Shown here: in pieces, positions 1 through 8,109 of the stretch | How positions within the stretch are numbered: the stretch's first letter is position 1 | Layout: each line of letters begins with the position of its first letter | Assembly (NCBI GenBank): GCA_001544655.2 | Contig: FCOD02000035.1 | Coordinates: forward strand, 1 to 60,538 | Reading direction: 5' to 3' | DNA from: Caballeronia turbans | GTDB taxonomy: Bacteria; Pseudomonadota; Gammaproteobacteria; Burkholderiales; Burkholderiaceae | DNA length: 60,538 bases | Notes under the pieces: generated by a model | Seen by the model: the letters and a program-made list of their open reading frames with translations, nothing else | Told to the model about the DNA's origin: nothing | Databases searched by the model: none | Program-made: the position numbers and the translations under genes

Positions 1-77
1 ACGTGTGCCCCAAGGGGCTCAATCCGACCAAGGCGATCGGCAAGATCAAGGAATTGATGGTGCGCCGCGCTGTCTGA
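1..77 (+). CDS. sdhB: Succinate dehydrogenase iron-sulfur subunit, C-terminal end (partial)
   Basis: Only the last 24 codons are in the window (frame starts at base 3, TGA at 75-77). They read VCPKGLNPTKAIGKIKELMV and then RRAV, which matches the conserved SdhB tail, where the Cys-Pro belongs to the last cluster-ligand motif of the [3Fe-4S]/[4Fe-4S] domain. SdhB carries electrons from the flavoprotein SdhA to quinone at the inner membrane. A strong terminator follows 20 bp later, so this is the last gene of its operon; no sdhE or gltA follows. The call rests on a short tail, so the family is fairly sure but the length and state of the gene cannot be judged. Confidence 0.8.
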   Translation, partial: VCPKGLNPTKAIGKIKELMVRRAV

Positions 78-97
78 TATCCAGAGCGAATGAAGAG

Positions 98-133
98 ATG
101 GCGCAGCCTCGAAAGAGGCTGCGCCATTTTTTT
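98..133 (+). terminator. Rho-independent terminator after sdhB
   Basis: There is a perfect 13-bp stem (98-110 with 115-127) with a GAAA tetraloop (111-114), followed by a run of T residues to 133. This is a textbook intrinsic terminator for the operon ending in sdhB. Confidence 0.93.
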
Positions 134-212
134 ATCCGCGAGAATTTGCCGCGCAGTGAAGTGATTGCATAGCTAACCAGCAAGACCAACAGACGACATT
201 TAAATCTTGTAA

Positions 213-228
213 TGAGACTCTTGTCTCA
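213..228. promoter_or_regulatory. Candidate TetR operator
   Basis: The palindrome TGAGAC-TCTT-GTCTCA lies about 45 bp before the NTF2-like gene whose second cistron is a TetR regulator. A short symmetric site at this position fits TetR autoregulation. Binding is inferred from position and symmetry only. Confidence 0.5.
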
Positions 229-270
229 CTAGAATGAATCGGAGGAAATGGCGCACGCAAGGAGGCAATC

Positions 271-693
271 ATGACGCTGACCCCTGTGGAGATGGATCGG
301 AAGATCGACGAGCATTTCGGCTTCGAACGACGCGACGATGTCGAAGGCGTGCTCGCGACGCTCACGGAAGATGTCGAGCACGATGTCGTCGGCTGGCCCG
401 CGGGTCCGGCGCATGGACGCGAAGGCGCGCGGCCGTTCTATGAAACGTTGTTCGCCGATCTCTCGGAGAGCCGGGTCGAGTGTCTGCGCCGCCTTTATGG
501 CGATGGCTTCGTCATCGACGAATCGCTGTGGCGCGGCAAGGCGCCCGGCAGACCGTTCGGGCTCGACGGCCGTGGGCGCCCGCTCGAATTCCGCATGTTG
601 CATGTCATCGAGTTCAGCGAAAGCGGGCAGATCAGGCGCGAGAACGTGTGGGTCGATCTCGCGGCGATCATCGGCCAGTTGCCGCAGGCTTGA
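271..693 (+). CDS. NTF2-like / SnoaL-like domain protein
   Basis: This 140-residue protein has the size and pattern of the NTF2-like SnoaL/ketosteroid-isomerase fold: an N-terminal helix (about residues 4-30), the segment with GWPAGPAHGREGARPFYETLF, and a C-terminal strand pair ending in RENVWVDLAAIIGQL. Family members are small cytoplasmic enzymes or ligand-binding proteins acting on hydrophobic substrates; the reaction here cannot be told. An AAGGAGG-like site precedes the ATG. The TetR gene starts 1 bp after its stop, so the two are one operon, probably controlled by the palindrome at 213-228. Fold assignment is fairly confident; function is unknown. Confidence 0.75.
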   Translation: MTLTPVEMDRKIDEHFGFERRDDVEGVLATLTEDVEHDVVGWPAGPAHGREGARPFYETLFADLSESRVECLRRLYGDGFVIDESLWRGKAPGRPFGLDGRGRPLEFRMLHVIEFSESGQIRRENVWVDLAAIIGQLPQA

Positions 694-694
694 T

Positions 695-1324
695 ATGGCA
701 GATCCTGCAACGAGGACGCGCGGCAATCAGAAGCAGCGCACGCGCAAGGATTTGCTGCAGGCGGCATCGCGGCTGACGAAGCAAGGGCTCAGGCCGAGTC
801 TGGAGGAGGTTGCCGCTGAGGCAATGGTCTCGCGCGCGACGGCGTATCGGCATTTCCCGAGTGTCGATGCGCTCATGCTGGAAGCATCGCTCGATGTCGA
901 CACGCCGGATGCGGACACGCTCTTTACTGCGCGCGCATCGGCTGATCCGGTCGCGCGACTGCTGCGTGTCGATGCCGCGCTCCACGACATGATTCTCGCC
1001 AACGAAGTGCCGCTGCGCATGATGCTCGCGCATTCGCTCGAGCGCGCGGCGAAGGGCGATGCCGCAGATGAAGTGCCGCTGCGGCAGAATCGCCGCACGC
1101 CGTTGATCGAGGCGGCGCTGGAGCCCGCGCACGATCAGTTCAAGGCCGCGGCGCTCGACACATTGACTCAGGCCCTCGCGCTCGTGATCGGCACCGAGGC
1201 GATGCTGGTCTGCAAGGATGTGCTGCAACTCGACGACGCACGCACGCGCAAGGTGAAACGCTGGGCGATTCGCGCGTTGGTGGACGCGGCGAGGCGAAGC
1301 AAAACGAACGAAGCAGGTATGTGA
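695..1324 (+). CDS. TetR/AcrR family transcriptional regulator
   Basis: The 209-residue protein has an N-terminal helix-turn-helix (about residues 16-62; core [21 protein letters not shown]) typical of TetR, followed by a helical ligand-binding domain. The ATG at 695 is chosen because it lies directly after the upstream stop and begins a normal TetR N terminus; the reading frame is open much further upstream, but that part is antisense/out-of-frame sequence over the NTF2-like gene. It is probably a local repressor of its own two-gene operon. The ligand is unknown. Confidence 0.9.
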   Translation: MADPATRTRGNQKQRTRKDLLQAASRLTKQGLRPSLEEVAAEAMVSRATAYRHFPSVDALMLEASLDVDTPDADTLFTARASADPVARLLRVDAALHDMILANEVPLRMMLAHSLERAAKGDAADEVPLRQNRRTPLIEAALEPAHDQFKAAALDTLTQALALVIGTEAMLVCKDVLQLDDARTRKVKRWAIRALVDAARRSKTNEAGM

Positions 1325-1434
1325 TAATCCCAAAATTCGCGCCCGCCCGACCCAAAAGGTCGCCGACCCCTGCGCGCAAGGGCCTTTACCCTCGTGGCCC
1401 GCTTTCATCCCGCGATATTCCACCAGCAACCACG

Positions 1435-3294
1435 ATGCCCACATACCGTTCCAAAACCTCCACCGCCGGCCGCAACATGGCGGGCGCGCGCTCGTTGTGG
1501 CGCGCCACCGGCATGAAAGACGAAGATTTCTCGAAGCCGATCATCGCCGTCGTCAACTCGTTCACCCAGTTCGTGCCGGGGCACGTGCATCTGAAAGACC
1601 TCGGGCAACTCGTCGCGCGCGAGATCGAGGCCGCGGGCGGCGTGGCGAAGGAGTTCAACACCATTGCCGTCGATGACGGTATCGCGATGGGTCATGACGG
1701 CATGCTGTATTCGCTGCCGAGCCGCGACATCATCGCCGATTCGGTGGAATACATGGTCAACGCGCATTGCGCCGATGCCATGGTCTGCATCTCGAACTGC
1801 GACAAGATCACCCCGGGCATGCTGATGGCCGCCATGCGCCTGAACATTCCCGTGATCTTCGTGTCCGGCGGGCCTATGGAAGCAGGCAAGACGCGCCTCG
1901 CGAATCCGAAGACGAAGGCCATCGAGCTGAAGAAGCTCGATCTCGTCGATGCCATGGTGATCGCCGCCGACTCGTCGTACTCCGACGCCGAAGTCGCCGA
2001 AGTCGAACGGTCCGCATGCCCGACGTGCGGTTCGTGCTCGGGCATGTTCACGGCCAACTCGATGAACTGCCTCACCGAAGCGCTCGGCCTCTCTTTGCCC
2101 GGCAACGGCACCGTGGTCGCGACGCATGCCGACCGCGAGCAGCTTTTCAAGCGCGCGGGACGCGGTGTCGTCGAACTGGCGCGCCGTTACTACGAGCAGG
2201 AGGAAGCGCGCGTGCTGCCGCGCTCGGTCGGCTTCAAGGCCTTTGAAAACGCGATGACGCTCGATATCGCGATGGGCGGCTCGACCAACACCATCCTGCA
2301 CTTGCTGGCCATTGCGCGCGAAGCCGAGATCGACTTCACGATGGCGGACATCGACCGCCTGTCGCGCACCGTGCCGCAACTGTGCAAGGTCGCGCCCAAC
2401 ACGAACAAGTACCACATCGAAGACGTGCATCGCGCGGGCGGCATCATGGCGATCCTGGGTGAACTCGATCGCGCGGGCAAATTGCACACCGACGTGCCGA
2501 CCGTGCATGCGCCCACGCTGAAAGACGCGCTCGACCAGTGGGACGTCAAGCGCACCGAGGACGAAGCGGTCAAAACCTTCTACATGGCAGGCCCCGCCGG
2601 CGTTCCGACGCAAGTGGCGTTCAGCCAGAACACGCGCTGGCCGAGTCTCGACACCGATCGCGCCGAAGGCTGCATCCGTTCTTACGAACATGCGTTCTCG
2701 AAGGAAGGCGGCCTCGCCGTGCTGAGAGGCAATATCGCGCTCGACGGCTGCGTCGTGAAGACCGCGGGCGTCGATGAAAGCATTCTCGTGTTCGAAGGCA
2801 CGGCGCATGTCACCGAGTCGCAGGATGAAGCCGTGGAGAACATCCTGAACGACCAGGTCAAGGCCGGCGATGTCGTCATCGTCCGTTATGAAGGTCCGAA
2901 GGGCGGCCCGGGCATGCAGGAAATGCTCTACCCGACGAGCTACATCAAGTCGAAAGGTCTCGGCAAGGCATGCGCGCTCCTGACGGACGGCCGCTTCTCG
3001 GGCGGCACGTCGGGGCTTTCGATCGGCCATTGCTCGCCCGAAGCGGCGGCAGGCGGCGCGATCGGTCTCGTGCGCGACGGCGACAAGATCCGCATCGACA
3101 TTCCCAATCGCACGATCGACGTGCTGCTTTCGGACGATGAACTCGCGCGCCGTCGCGAGGAACAGAACGCGAAGGGCTGGAAGCCCGCGAAGCAGCGTCC
3201 GCGCAAGGTGTCGGCGGCGCTGAAGGCGTATGCGAAGCTGGTGATGTCGGCGGACAAGGGCGCGGTGCGGGATTTGTCCTTGCTCGACGACTGA
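1435..3294 (+). CDS. ilvD: Dihydroxy-acid dehydratase, E. coli type
   Basis: This 619-residue protein converts 2,3-dihydroxy-isovalerate or 2,3-dihydroxy-3-methylvalerate into the 2-keto acids of valine and isoleucine synthesis. It follows E. coli IlvD almost residue by residue at the N terminus ([20 protein letters not shown]). Cluster-ligand regions are visible: NCDKITPGM with Cys122 and [11 protein letters not shown] with Cys195, Cys198 and Cys201. The ATG at 1435 gives the family length; the frame is open back to a GTG at 1321 overlapping the TetR stop, but that extension is unlike IlvD. It stands alone with its own terminator. Other Burkholderiaceae usually also carry a shorter (about 557-residue) IlvD, so this may be a second copy (knowledge of the group, not seen here). 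Confidence 0.96.
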   Translation: MPTYRSKTSTAGRNMAGARSLWRATGMKDEDFSKPIIAVVNSFTQFVPGHVHLKDLGQLVAREIEAAGGVAKEFNTIAVDDGIAMGHDGMLYSLPSRDIIADSVEYMVNAHCADAMVCISNCDKITPGMLMAAMRLNIPVIFVSGGPMEAGKTRLANPKTKAIELKKLDLVDAMVIAADSSYSDAEVAEVERSACPTCGSCSGMFTANSMNCLTEALGLSLPGNGTVVATHADREQLFKRAGRGVVELARRYYEQEEARVLPRSVGFKAFENAMTLDIAMGGSTNTILHLLAIAREAEIDFTMADIDRLSRTVPQLCKVAPNTNKYHIEDVHRAGGIMAILGELDRAGKLHTDVPTVHAPTLKDALDQWDVKRTEDEAVKTFYMAGPAGVPTQVAFSQNTRWPSLDTDRAEGCIRSYEHAFSKEGGLAVLRGNIALDGCVVKTAGVDESILVFEGTAHVTESQDEAVENILNDQVKAGDVVIVRYEGPKGGPGMQEMLYPTSYIKSKGLGKACALLTDGRFSGGTSGLSIGHCSPEAAAGGAIGLVRDGDKIRIDIPNRTIDVLLSDDELARRREEQNAKGWKPAKQRPRKVSAALKAYAKLVMSADKGAVRDLSLLDD

Positions 3295-3317
3295 AGCGGC
3301 GCCACCCGCAAGTTGCG

Positions 3318-3345
3318 AAAGCCGCTCTTCGGAGCGGCTTTTTTT
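3318..3345 (+). terminator. Rho-independent terminator after ilvD
   Basis: The stem GCCGCTC/GAGCGGC (3321-3327 with 3332-3338), extended by AAA/TTT pairs, closes a TTCG loop and is followed by a T-run. It ends ilvD transcription and, because A residues precede it, may also act on the convergent gene at 3359. Confidence 0.92.
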
Positions 3346-3358
3346 CGCGTCGTCGCAA

Positions 3359-4231
3359 TCAGGCGCCCAGCAGCTTCGGCAACTCCAGCAACGTCCGATG
3401 CGCGCCGCCTTGCTCGACCGCGTCCGCATACGTCGCGCGAACAGCAGTGGCGATCGCATCGACCGCGTTCGTGTCCCCGGCCATCGTCACGTAGTAGCCG
3501 AGATCCTTGAGCGCATTGGACATGTGAAACGGCATGCCCGACGGATCGTCTTCCACGAGCGACGGACGCAGCCGCTCCAATGCCGCGCCGCCGCCACCGC
3601 CTTTCGCGAGGACATCGACGAAGGTTTGCGCATCGACACCCGCGCGCTTCGCGCAGGCCGCCGCTTCGGAGATCAGCGCGATCGTCCCGAGCGATACGAA
3701 ATTGTGCAGCAGCTTCATGCTGTGCCCCGCGCCGAGGCCGCCGACGAGCGTCACGTTCTCCGCATACGTACGCAACAGCGGCTCGATACGAGCGAACAAT
3801 TCCGGCTCAGCGCCGACCAGCAGATTCAGGCGCCCTTCATGCGCTTCCTTCGCGGTGCGCGTCATCGGCGCATCGACGAACAGACCGCCCGCTTCCTTCA
3901 CGAGCGATGCCATGCGCGCCGTCGATGCGGGTACGGCCGTCGAGCAGTCGATCACGATCGTTCCCGGCTGCAATCCCGCGAGCACGCCATCGGGCGCGGT
4001 CAACACCGCTTCGACTTCAGGCGATCCTGTCACGCAGAGAATGACGATGTCCGATTCGCGCGCGAGCGCCTCGCCGTTCGCGACGGTCTTCACGCCGCCC
4101 GCGCGCAGTTCGTCGAGTGGCTGATTGCCGGGATGCTCGACCACCGTAAGCGGATAGCCATGCTTCATCACATTGCGCGCGATGCCGTGCCCCATCAGGC
4201 CGATACCGATCATGCCGATTCGCTGCTTCAT
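3359..4231 (-). CDS. Beta-hydroxyacid dehydrogenase (3-hydroxyisobutyrate dehydrogenase / tartronate semialdehyde reductase family)
   Basis: A 290-residue NAD(P)-dependent oxidoreductase. The Rossmann motif GIGLMGHGIARN (residues 9-20) and the conserved active-site stretch GAGHSMKLLHN with Lys173 and Asn177 identify the family. The usual substrate-binding motif DxPVSGG is here DAPMTRTAKEA (about 120-130), so the exact substrate cannot be inferred. It lies 39 bp downstream of an ACS-type MFS transporter on the same strand and close to a tartrate dehydrogenase, which suggests hydroxy-acid (glycerate, tartronate or tartrate) metabolism. It is convergent with ilvD. Confidence 0.88.
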   Translation of the reverse strand: MKQRIGMIGIGLMGHGIARNVMKHGYPLTVVEHPGNQPLDELRAGGVKTVANGEALARESDIVILCVTGSPEVEAVLTAPDGVLAGLQPGTIVIDCSTAVPASTARMASLVKEAGGLFVDAPMTRTAKEAHEGRLNLLVGAEPELFARIEPLLRTYAENVTLVGGLGAGHSMKLLHNFVSLGTIALISEAAACAKRAGVDAQTFVDVLAKGGGGGAALERLRPSLVEDDPSGMPFHMSNALKDLGYYVTMAGDTNAVDAIATAVRATYADAVEQGGAHRTLLELPKLLGA

Positions 4232-4270
4232 CCTGCCTCTCTTCGTCTTGTCGTGTCTGTGGAAAAAAGC

Positions 4271-5611
4271 TCAGCGGTTCACGAGCCGCTTCGGCAGCAG
4301 CATCGTCAGAACGATGCCGAGTGCGAGGCAGCCTACCATCGAGAAAATCGGCAATGTCATGCCGCCCGAAGCCTGCTTCAGGAAGCCGACCACATACGGG
4401 CCGAAGAAGCCGCCGAGATTGCCGAACGCGCTGATCCATGCGATGCCGACCGCCGCCGCGGCCTGCCCGAGCACGGCCGTGGGCATGCTCCAGAAGAGCG
4501 GCGGAAACGACAGCAGTCCCGCGTTGGCGATGCACAGCGCGATCATGCCGAGCCACAAATTGTCATGCCAGAGCACGGACAGCGACAAGCCGACCGCGCC
4601 CATCAGAAGCAATGCCGCGACATGCATGCGCCGCTCGCCGCGCCTGTCCGCGCTGCGGCCGAAGGTCAACATCACGACGACGGCAACCGCGTTCGGCAAC
4701 GCCGCGAGCGCGCCGATCGCGAAGTCGCCGGAGATGCCCATCGACTTGATCATCGTGGGCGCCCAGAAGGTGTAGCCATAGATGCCGAATACATCGAGAA
4801 AATAGATCAGGCAAAACGCCCACACGAGCCAGCTCGAGAAGAGGCCCTTGTGGTTCGATTCCGCCGTCACCGCGCGATCCTCGGCGAGCACGCGCGAGAG
4901 GAAGGCGCGATCGGCCTCGCTGTAGCGCGGGCTTTTCGTGACGTCGTCGTCGAGTCCCTTCCATGTGTAGACCGCCGCGAGAAACGCGGGCAAGGCTTCG
5001 ACGATGAAGATCCACTTCCAGCCGGCCAACTGCATGAGGCCGTCGAAGTACTGCATGATGAAGCCCGTCAACGGCGAGCCGATGAGACCCGCGAGCGCGA
5101 GCGCCGCATAGAACATGCTGAGGATGCGCGCGCGGCGGTTACGCGGAAACGACTGGCCGATATAAAAGACGATCGCCGGAATGAAGCCGGCCTCCGCGAC
5201 GCCGAGCAGGCAGCGCATCACGTAGAACTGCATCGGCGTGGCGACGAAGGCCGTCAGCCCCGACACGACGCCCCACGACAGGATGATGCGCGTGATCCAT
5301 CTGCGCGCGCCCACGCGTTGCAGGATCATGTTGCTCGGCACTTCGAAAATCACATAGCCAAGAAAGAAGATGCCTGCGCCGAAGCCGAACACGGCATCGG
5401 AGAAGCCGAGCTGCTGCGCCATCTGCAACTTCGCGAAGCTCACGTTCACGCGATCGATGTACGACGTGATGTACGCGAACATCAGAATCGGCAGGATTTG
5501 CAGAGCCAGGCGGCGGAAGATCCGGTCCGCCGTGGCCGCGTCGTGTGACGGGGCGGGCGATGCCGCGCCGGGCGGCATGTTGGTCGCATCGATTTCCACG
5601 TCTGTCTCCAT
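4271..5611 (-). CDS. MFS transporter, anion:cation symporter (ACS) family
   Basis: The 446-residue protein has twelve predicted hydrophobic segments. The first ends in YITSYIDRVNVSFAKLQM, the family signature (D-R-V/A-N) seen in tartrate, phthalate, glucarate and hexuronate symporters. It sits in the inner membrane and likely imports an organic acid. The ATG at 5611 is chosen because it gives the normal short N-terminal tail; the frame is open to 5842, but that part is hydrophilic and unlike the family. It is divergent from a LysR gene and upstream of a beta-hydroxyacid dehydrogenase, so uptake and first oxidation of a hydroxy acid is plausible. The substrate is not determinable. Confidence 0.9.
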   Translation of the reverse strand: METDVEIDATNMPPGAASPAPSHDAATADRIFRRLALQILPILMFAYITSYIDRVNVSFAKLQMAQQLGFSDAVFGFGAGIFFLGYVIFEVPSNMILQRVGARRWITRIILSWGVVSGLTAFVATPMQFYVMRCLLGVAEAGFIPAIVFYIGQSFPRNRRARILSMFYAALALAGLIGSPLTGFIMQYFDGLMQLAGWKWIFIVEALPAFLAAVYTWKGLDDDVTKSPRYSEADRAFLSRVLAEDRAVTAESNHKGLFSSWLVWAFCLIYFLDVFGIYGYTFWAPTMIKSMGISGDFAIGALAALPNAVAVVVMLTFGRSADRRGERRMHVAALLLMGAVGLSLSVLWHDNLWLGMIALCIANAGLLSFPPLFWSMPTAVLGQAAAAVGIAWISAFGNLGGFFGPYVVGFLKQASGGMTLPIFSMVGCLALGIVLTMLLPKRLVNR

Positions 5612-5731
5612 GTATGTTTTTTTTAAGCTCCGTCCTGCGTCGCCCGGATTCGTGGACGGAAGACGCGGCGGAACAGGGGAAATGTAGCGGCTGCCGAGCG
5701 CCGGTGATATGCGAAATCGTTGAAGCGGGCT

Positions 5732-5746
5732 TTCGAATAGTTCGAA
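5732..5746. promoter_or_regulatory. Candidate LysR operator in the MFS/LysR divergent region
   Basis: Two copies of the palindrome TTCGAA are separated by TAG, making a 15-bp site midway between the divergent MFS and LysR genes. Position and symmetry suggest the LysR binding site; this is inferred. Confidence 0.4.
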
Positions 5747-5862
5747 CACGCCCTTCGCGACACGGGCGTGCGCATCGGTCAGGGTTTTCCTGTATCCGGC
5801 CACGACGCGCCGATCGCGCCCGGATGCCATACTGCGCGGCAAGACTTTAAGGAGCGTCCGGT

Positions 5863-6783
5863 TTGTTCGATCTCACGTCGCTGGCTCTTTTTCTGCGCGC
5901 AGTCGAATTGGGCAGCCTGTCGAAGGCGGCGCAGCAATCGCATATGTCGCTGTCGACGGCGAGCCGGCGTATTGCGCTGCTCGAACATCACTTCCGCGTC
6001 GGGTTGCTGAACCGCACGTCGGCGGGTGTCGAGCCCACGCCCGCGGGCGAAGCGCTCGCGCGTCATGCCACCGAGCTGCTGCTCAAGACCGATGCGATAT
6101 ACAGCGAGCTGTCCGACTACACCAAAGGCTCCGTCGGCCGCGTGCGCGTGTTCGCCAATATCTCGGCGATCAGCCAGGACTTGCCCGATCATCTGCGCGC
6201 GTTCTCGCAGCGGTATCAGGACATCAAGCTGCATATCAGCGAATTGCGCAGCATGGACATTCTTCAGGCGTTGCGTGAAGGGCGCGCGGATGTCGGCGTG
6301 GTGACTTCGCAGGTCGGCATGGAAGGCATTCGCCTCGCGCCATACTGCGCGGACCGCATCAGCGTCGTCGTGCCGGAAGACCATGTTTTGCAGGGCGAGC
6401 AGATCGACTTCGCGGCGCTGCTCGAACACGATATCGTCGGCCTCGACGACAAGGCCGAAGTCACGCGAATGCTCGTCAAGGAAGCCGCGCTCGCGGGCCG
6501 CACGATCCGCTTTCGCGTGCAGGTGCAAAGCTTCGAGGCGATGTGCCGGCTCATCGCGGCGGGGCAGGGCGTCGGCGTGCTGCCCGAAGGCGCGGTGCGT
6601 CTCTTTCGCGAGCCGATGCATCTGCGCTTCATCCGCCTGACGAATCCCTGGGCCGAGCGCGTGATGTCGGTCGGGATTCGCGCCGGCGCCGCGCCTTTGC
6701 CCGCGCGCAAGCTGTTCGATTTCCTGAGCGCGTTCGCGCCCGCATCGCTGGTTGCGCCGGGCGGCGAACGTCCGGCCGGCTGA
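5863..6783 (+). CDS. LysR family transcriptional regulator (TTG start)
   Basis: A 306-residue LysR protein with the N-terminal winged helix-turn-helix (residues 1-60; LFLRAVELGSLSKAAQQSHM), a linker helix and a type-2 periplasmic-binding-like effector domain. The start is a TTG eight bases after AAGGAG (5850-5854), and no in-frame ATG gives the full helix-turn-helix. It is divergent from the MFS gene and upstream, same strand, of the tartrate dehydrogenase, so it probably controls one or both in response to an organic acid. The effector is unknown. Confidence 0.9.
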   Translation: MFDLTSLALFLRAVELGSLSKAAQQSHMSLSTASRRIALLEHHFRVGLLNRTSAGVEPTPAGEALARHATELLLKTDAIYSELSDYTKGSVGRVRVFANISAISQDLPDHLRAFSQRYQDIKLHISELRSMDILQALREGRADVGVVTSQVGMEGIRLAPYCADRISVVVPEDHVLQGEQIDFAALLEHDIVGLDDKAEVTRMLVKEAALAGRTIRFRVQVQSFEAMCRLIAAGQGVGVLPEGAVRLFREPMHLRFIRLTNPWAERVMSVGIRAGAAPLPARKLFDFLSAFAPASLVAPGGERPAG

Positions 6784-6914
6784 ACCCCCTTGCGGATATT
6801 CGAAGACTCCCGTTTGCGGATTCGCACTTCCGCCGCGTGAGGGCGTCCGCTAGATTGCTCATCTGAATAGTCCGATGCCCGGACACGCACGCGTTCCGAG
6901 GGCGACAGAGACGA

Positions 6915-6952
6915 AGGAGACAACTAGGCTCTTGCCATGTGCAAGGTCTCCT
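6915..6952 (+). promoter_or_regulatory. Leader stem-loop upstream of tartrate dehydrogenase
   Basis: A two-tier hairpin: outer arms AGGAGAC/GTCTCCT (6915-6921 and 6946-6952), a 9-nt bulge, and inner arms CTTGC/GCAAG with a CATGT loop. It lies 52-89 nt before the dehydrogenase start. No T-run follows, so it is not an intrinsic terminator. It may stabilise the leader or regulate translation; function unproven. Confidence 0.35.
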
Positions 6953-7003
6953 CTCGTGCGCACGCCGGGCATGTCCGCGTCGAAATCGAGGAGACATAGC
7001 GCA

Positions 7004-8107
7004 ATGGCAACAACGCATCACATCGCCGTCATTCCGGGCGACGGCATCGGCAAGGAAGTCATGGTCGAAGGCTTGCGCGTGCTGAAGGCGGCCGCGGCGC
7101 GCTATGACATCGCGCTCGACTTCGACGAATTCGCGTCGTGGTGCACCGAACACTACGTGCAGCACGGCACGATGATGCCCGCCGACTGGGCGAGGCAGAT
7201 CGGCAAGCACGACGCCATCTTCTTCGGCGCGGTCGGCACGCCCGATGTCGTGCCGGACCACACGGCCGTGTGGGAATCGATCATCAGGATTCGCCGCGAC
7301 TTCGATCAGTACGTGAACCTGCGCCCGGTGCGTCTCATGCCAGGCGTGCCGTCGCCGCTCGCGCACCGCAAGCCCGGCGACATCGACTTTCTGGTCGTGC
7401 GCGAGAACACCGAAGGCGAGTATTCGTCGGTCGGCGGACGCATGTTCGAAGGCACCGACCGCGAGTTCGCGACGCAGCAGGCGGTGTTTACGCGCACGGG
7501 CGTCGATCGCATTCTCGACTTCGCCTTTCAGCTCGCCCAAAGCCGCCCGAAAAAGCAGCTGACCGCCGCGACCAAATCGAACGGCATCTCTATCACGATG
7601 CCGTACTGGGACGAGCGCCTCGCGGAAGCGGCGAAGCGCTATCCGGACATCGAGACGCGCAAGTTTCATATCGACATTCTGTGCGCGCATTTCGTGCAGC
7701 ATCCCGATCGTTTCGATGTGGTCGTCGCGTCCAATCTCTTCGGCGACATTCTTTCGGACCTCGGGCCTGCGTGCACCGGCACCATCGGCATCGCGCCTTC
7801 GGCCAACCTGAATCCGGAGCGGCGCTTTCCGTCGCTCTTCGAGCCGGTGCACGGCTCCGCGCCGGATATCGCGGGCAAGGGCATCGCCAATCCGATCGGG
7901 CAAATCTGGTCGGCGGCGCTGATGCTGCAGCATCTCGGCCGTGGCGAGGCGCGCTACGAAGCGGCGGCGAAGACCATCGTCTCGGCCATCGAAACCGTGC
8001 TCGAAAGCGGTCCGCGCACGCCGGACATGGGCGGCGCGGCGAACACCATCGAAGTCGGCACGGCGATCGCCGCAGCCGTCACCGAACACGCACTGATCAC
8101 GGAGTAA
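7004..8107 (+). CDS. Tartrate/D-malate dehydrogenase (decarboxylating, TtuC/DmlA-like)
   Basis: A 367-residue member of the isocitrate/isopropylmalate dehydrogenase family. The N terminus HHIAVIPGDGIGKEVM is the family start. DFLVVRENTEGEYSSVGGR is the substrate/NAD loop typical of the tartrate/D-malate branch, and SNLFGDILSDLGP holds metal-binding aspartates. It oxidises and decarboxylates tartrate or D-malate using NAD and a divalent metal. The ATG at 7004 follows GAGGAG (6988-6993). An aldehyde dehydrogenase starts 2 bp after its stop and forms an operon. Tartrate versus D-malate preference cannot be read from sequence alone. Confidence 0.92.
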   Translation: MATTHHIAVIPGDGIGKEVMVEGLRVLKAAAARYDIALDFDEFASWCTEHYVQHGTMMPADWARQIGKHDAIFFGAVGTPDVVPDHTAVWESIIRIRRDFDQYVNLRPVRLMPGVPSPLAHRKPGDIDFLVVRENTEGEYSSVGGRMFEGTDREFATQQAVFTRTGVDRILDFAFQLAQSRPKKQLTAATKSNGISITMPYWDERLAEAAKRYPDIETRKFHIDILCAHFVQHPDRFDVVVASNLFGDILSDLGPACTGTIGIAPSANLNPERRFPSLFEPVHGSAPDIAGKGIANPIGQIWSAALMLQHLGRGEARYEAAAKTIVSAIETVLESGPRTPDMGGAANTIEVGTAIAAAVTEHALITE

Positions 8108-8109
8108 GC

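Noticed and set aside
3398-5548. 716-codon + strand frame opposite the hydroxyacid dehydrogenase and MFS genes
   Set aside because: Composition is typical of an antisense shadow (His, Arg, Asp-rich, no hydrophobic core), and both opposite-strand genes have clear family motifs.
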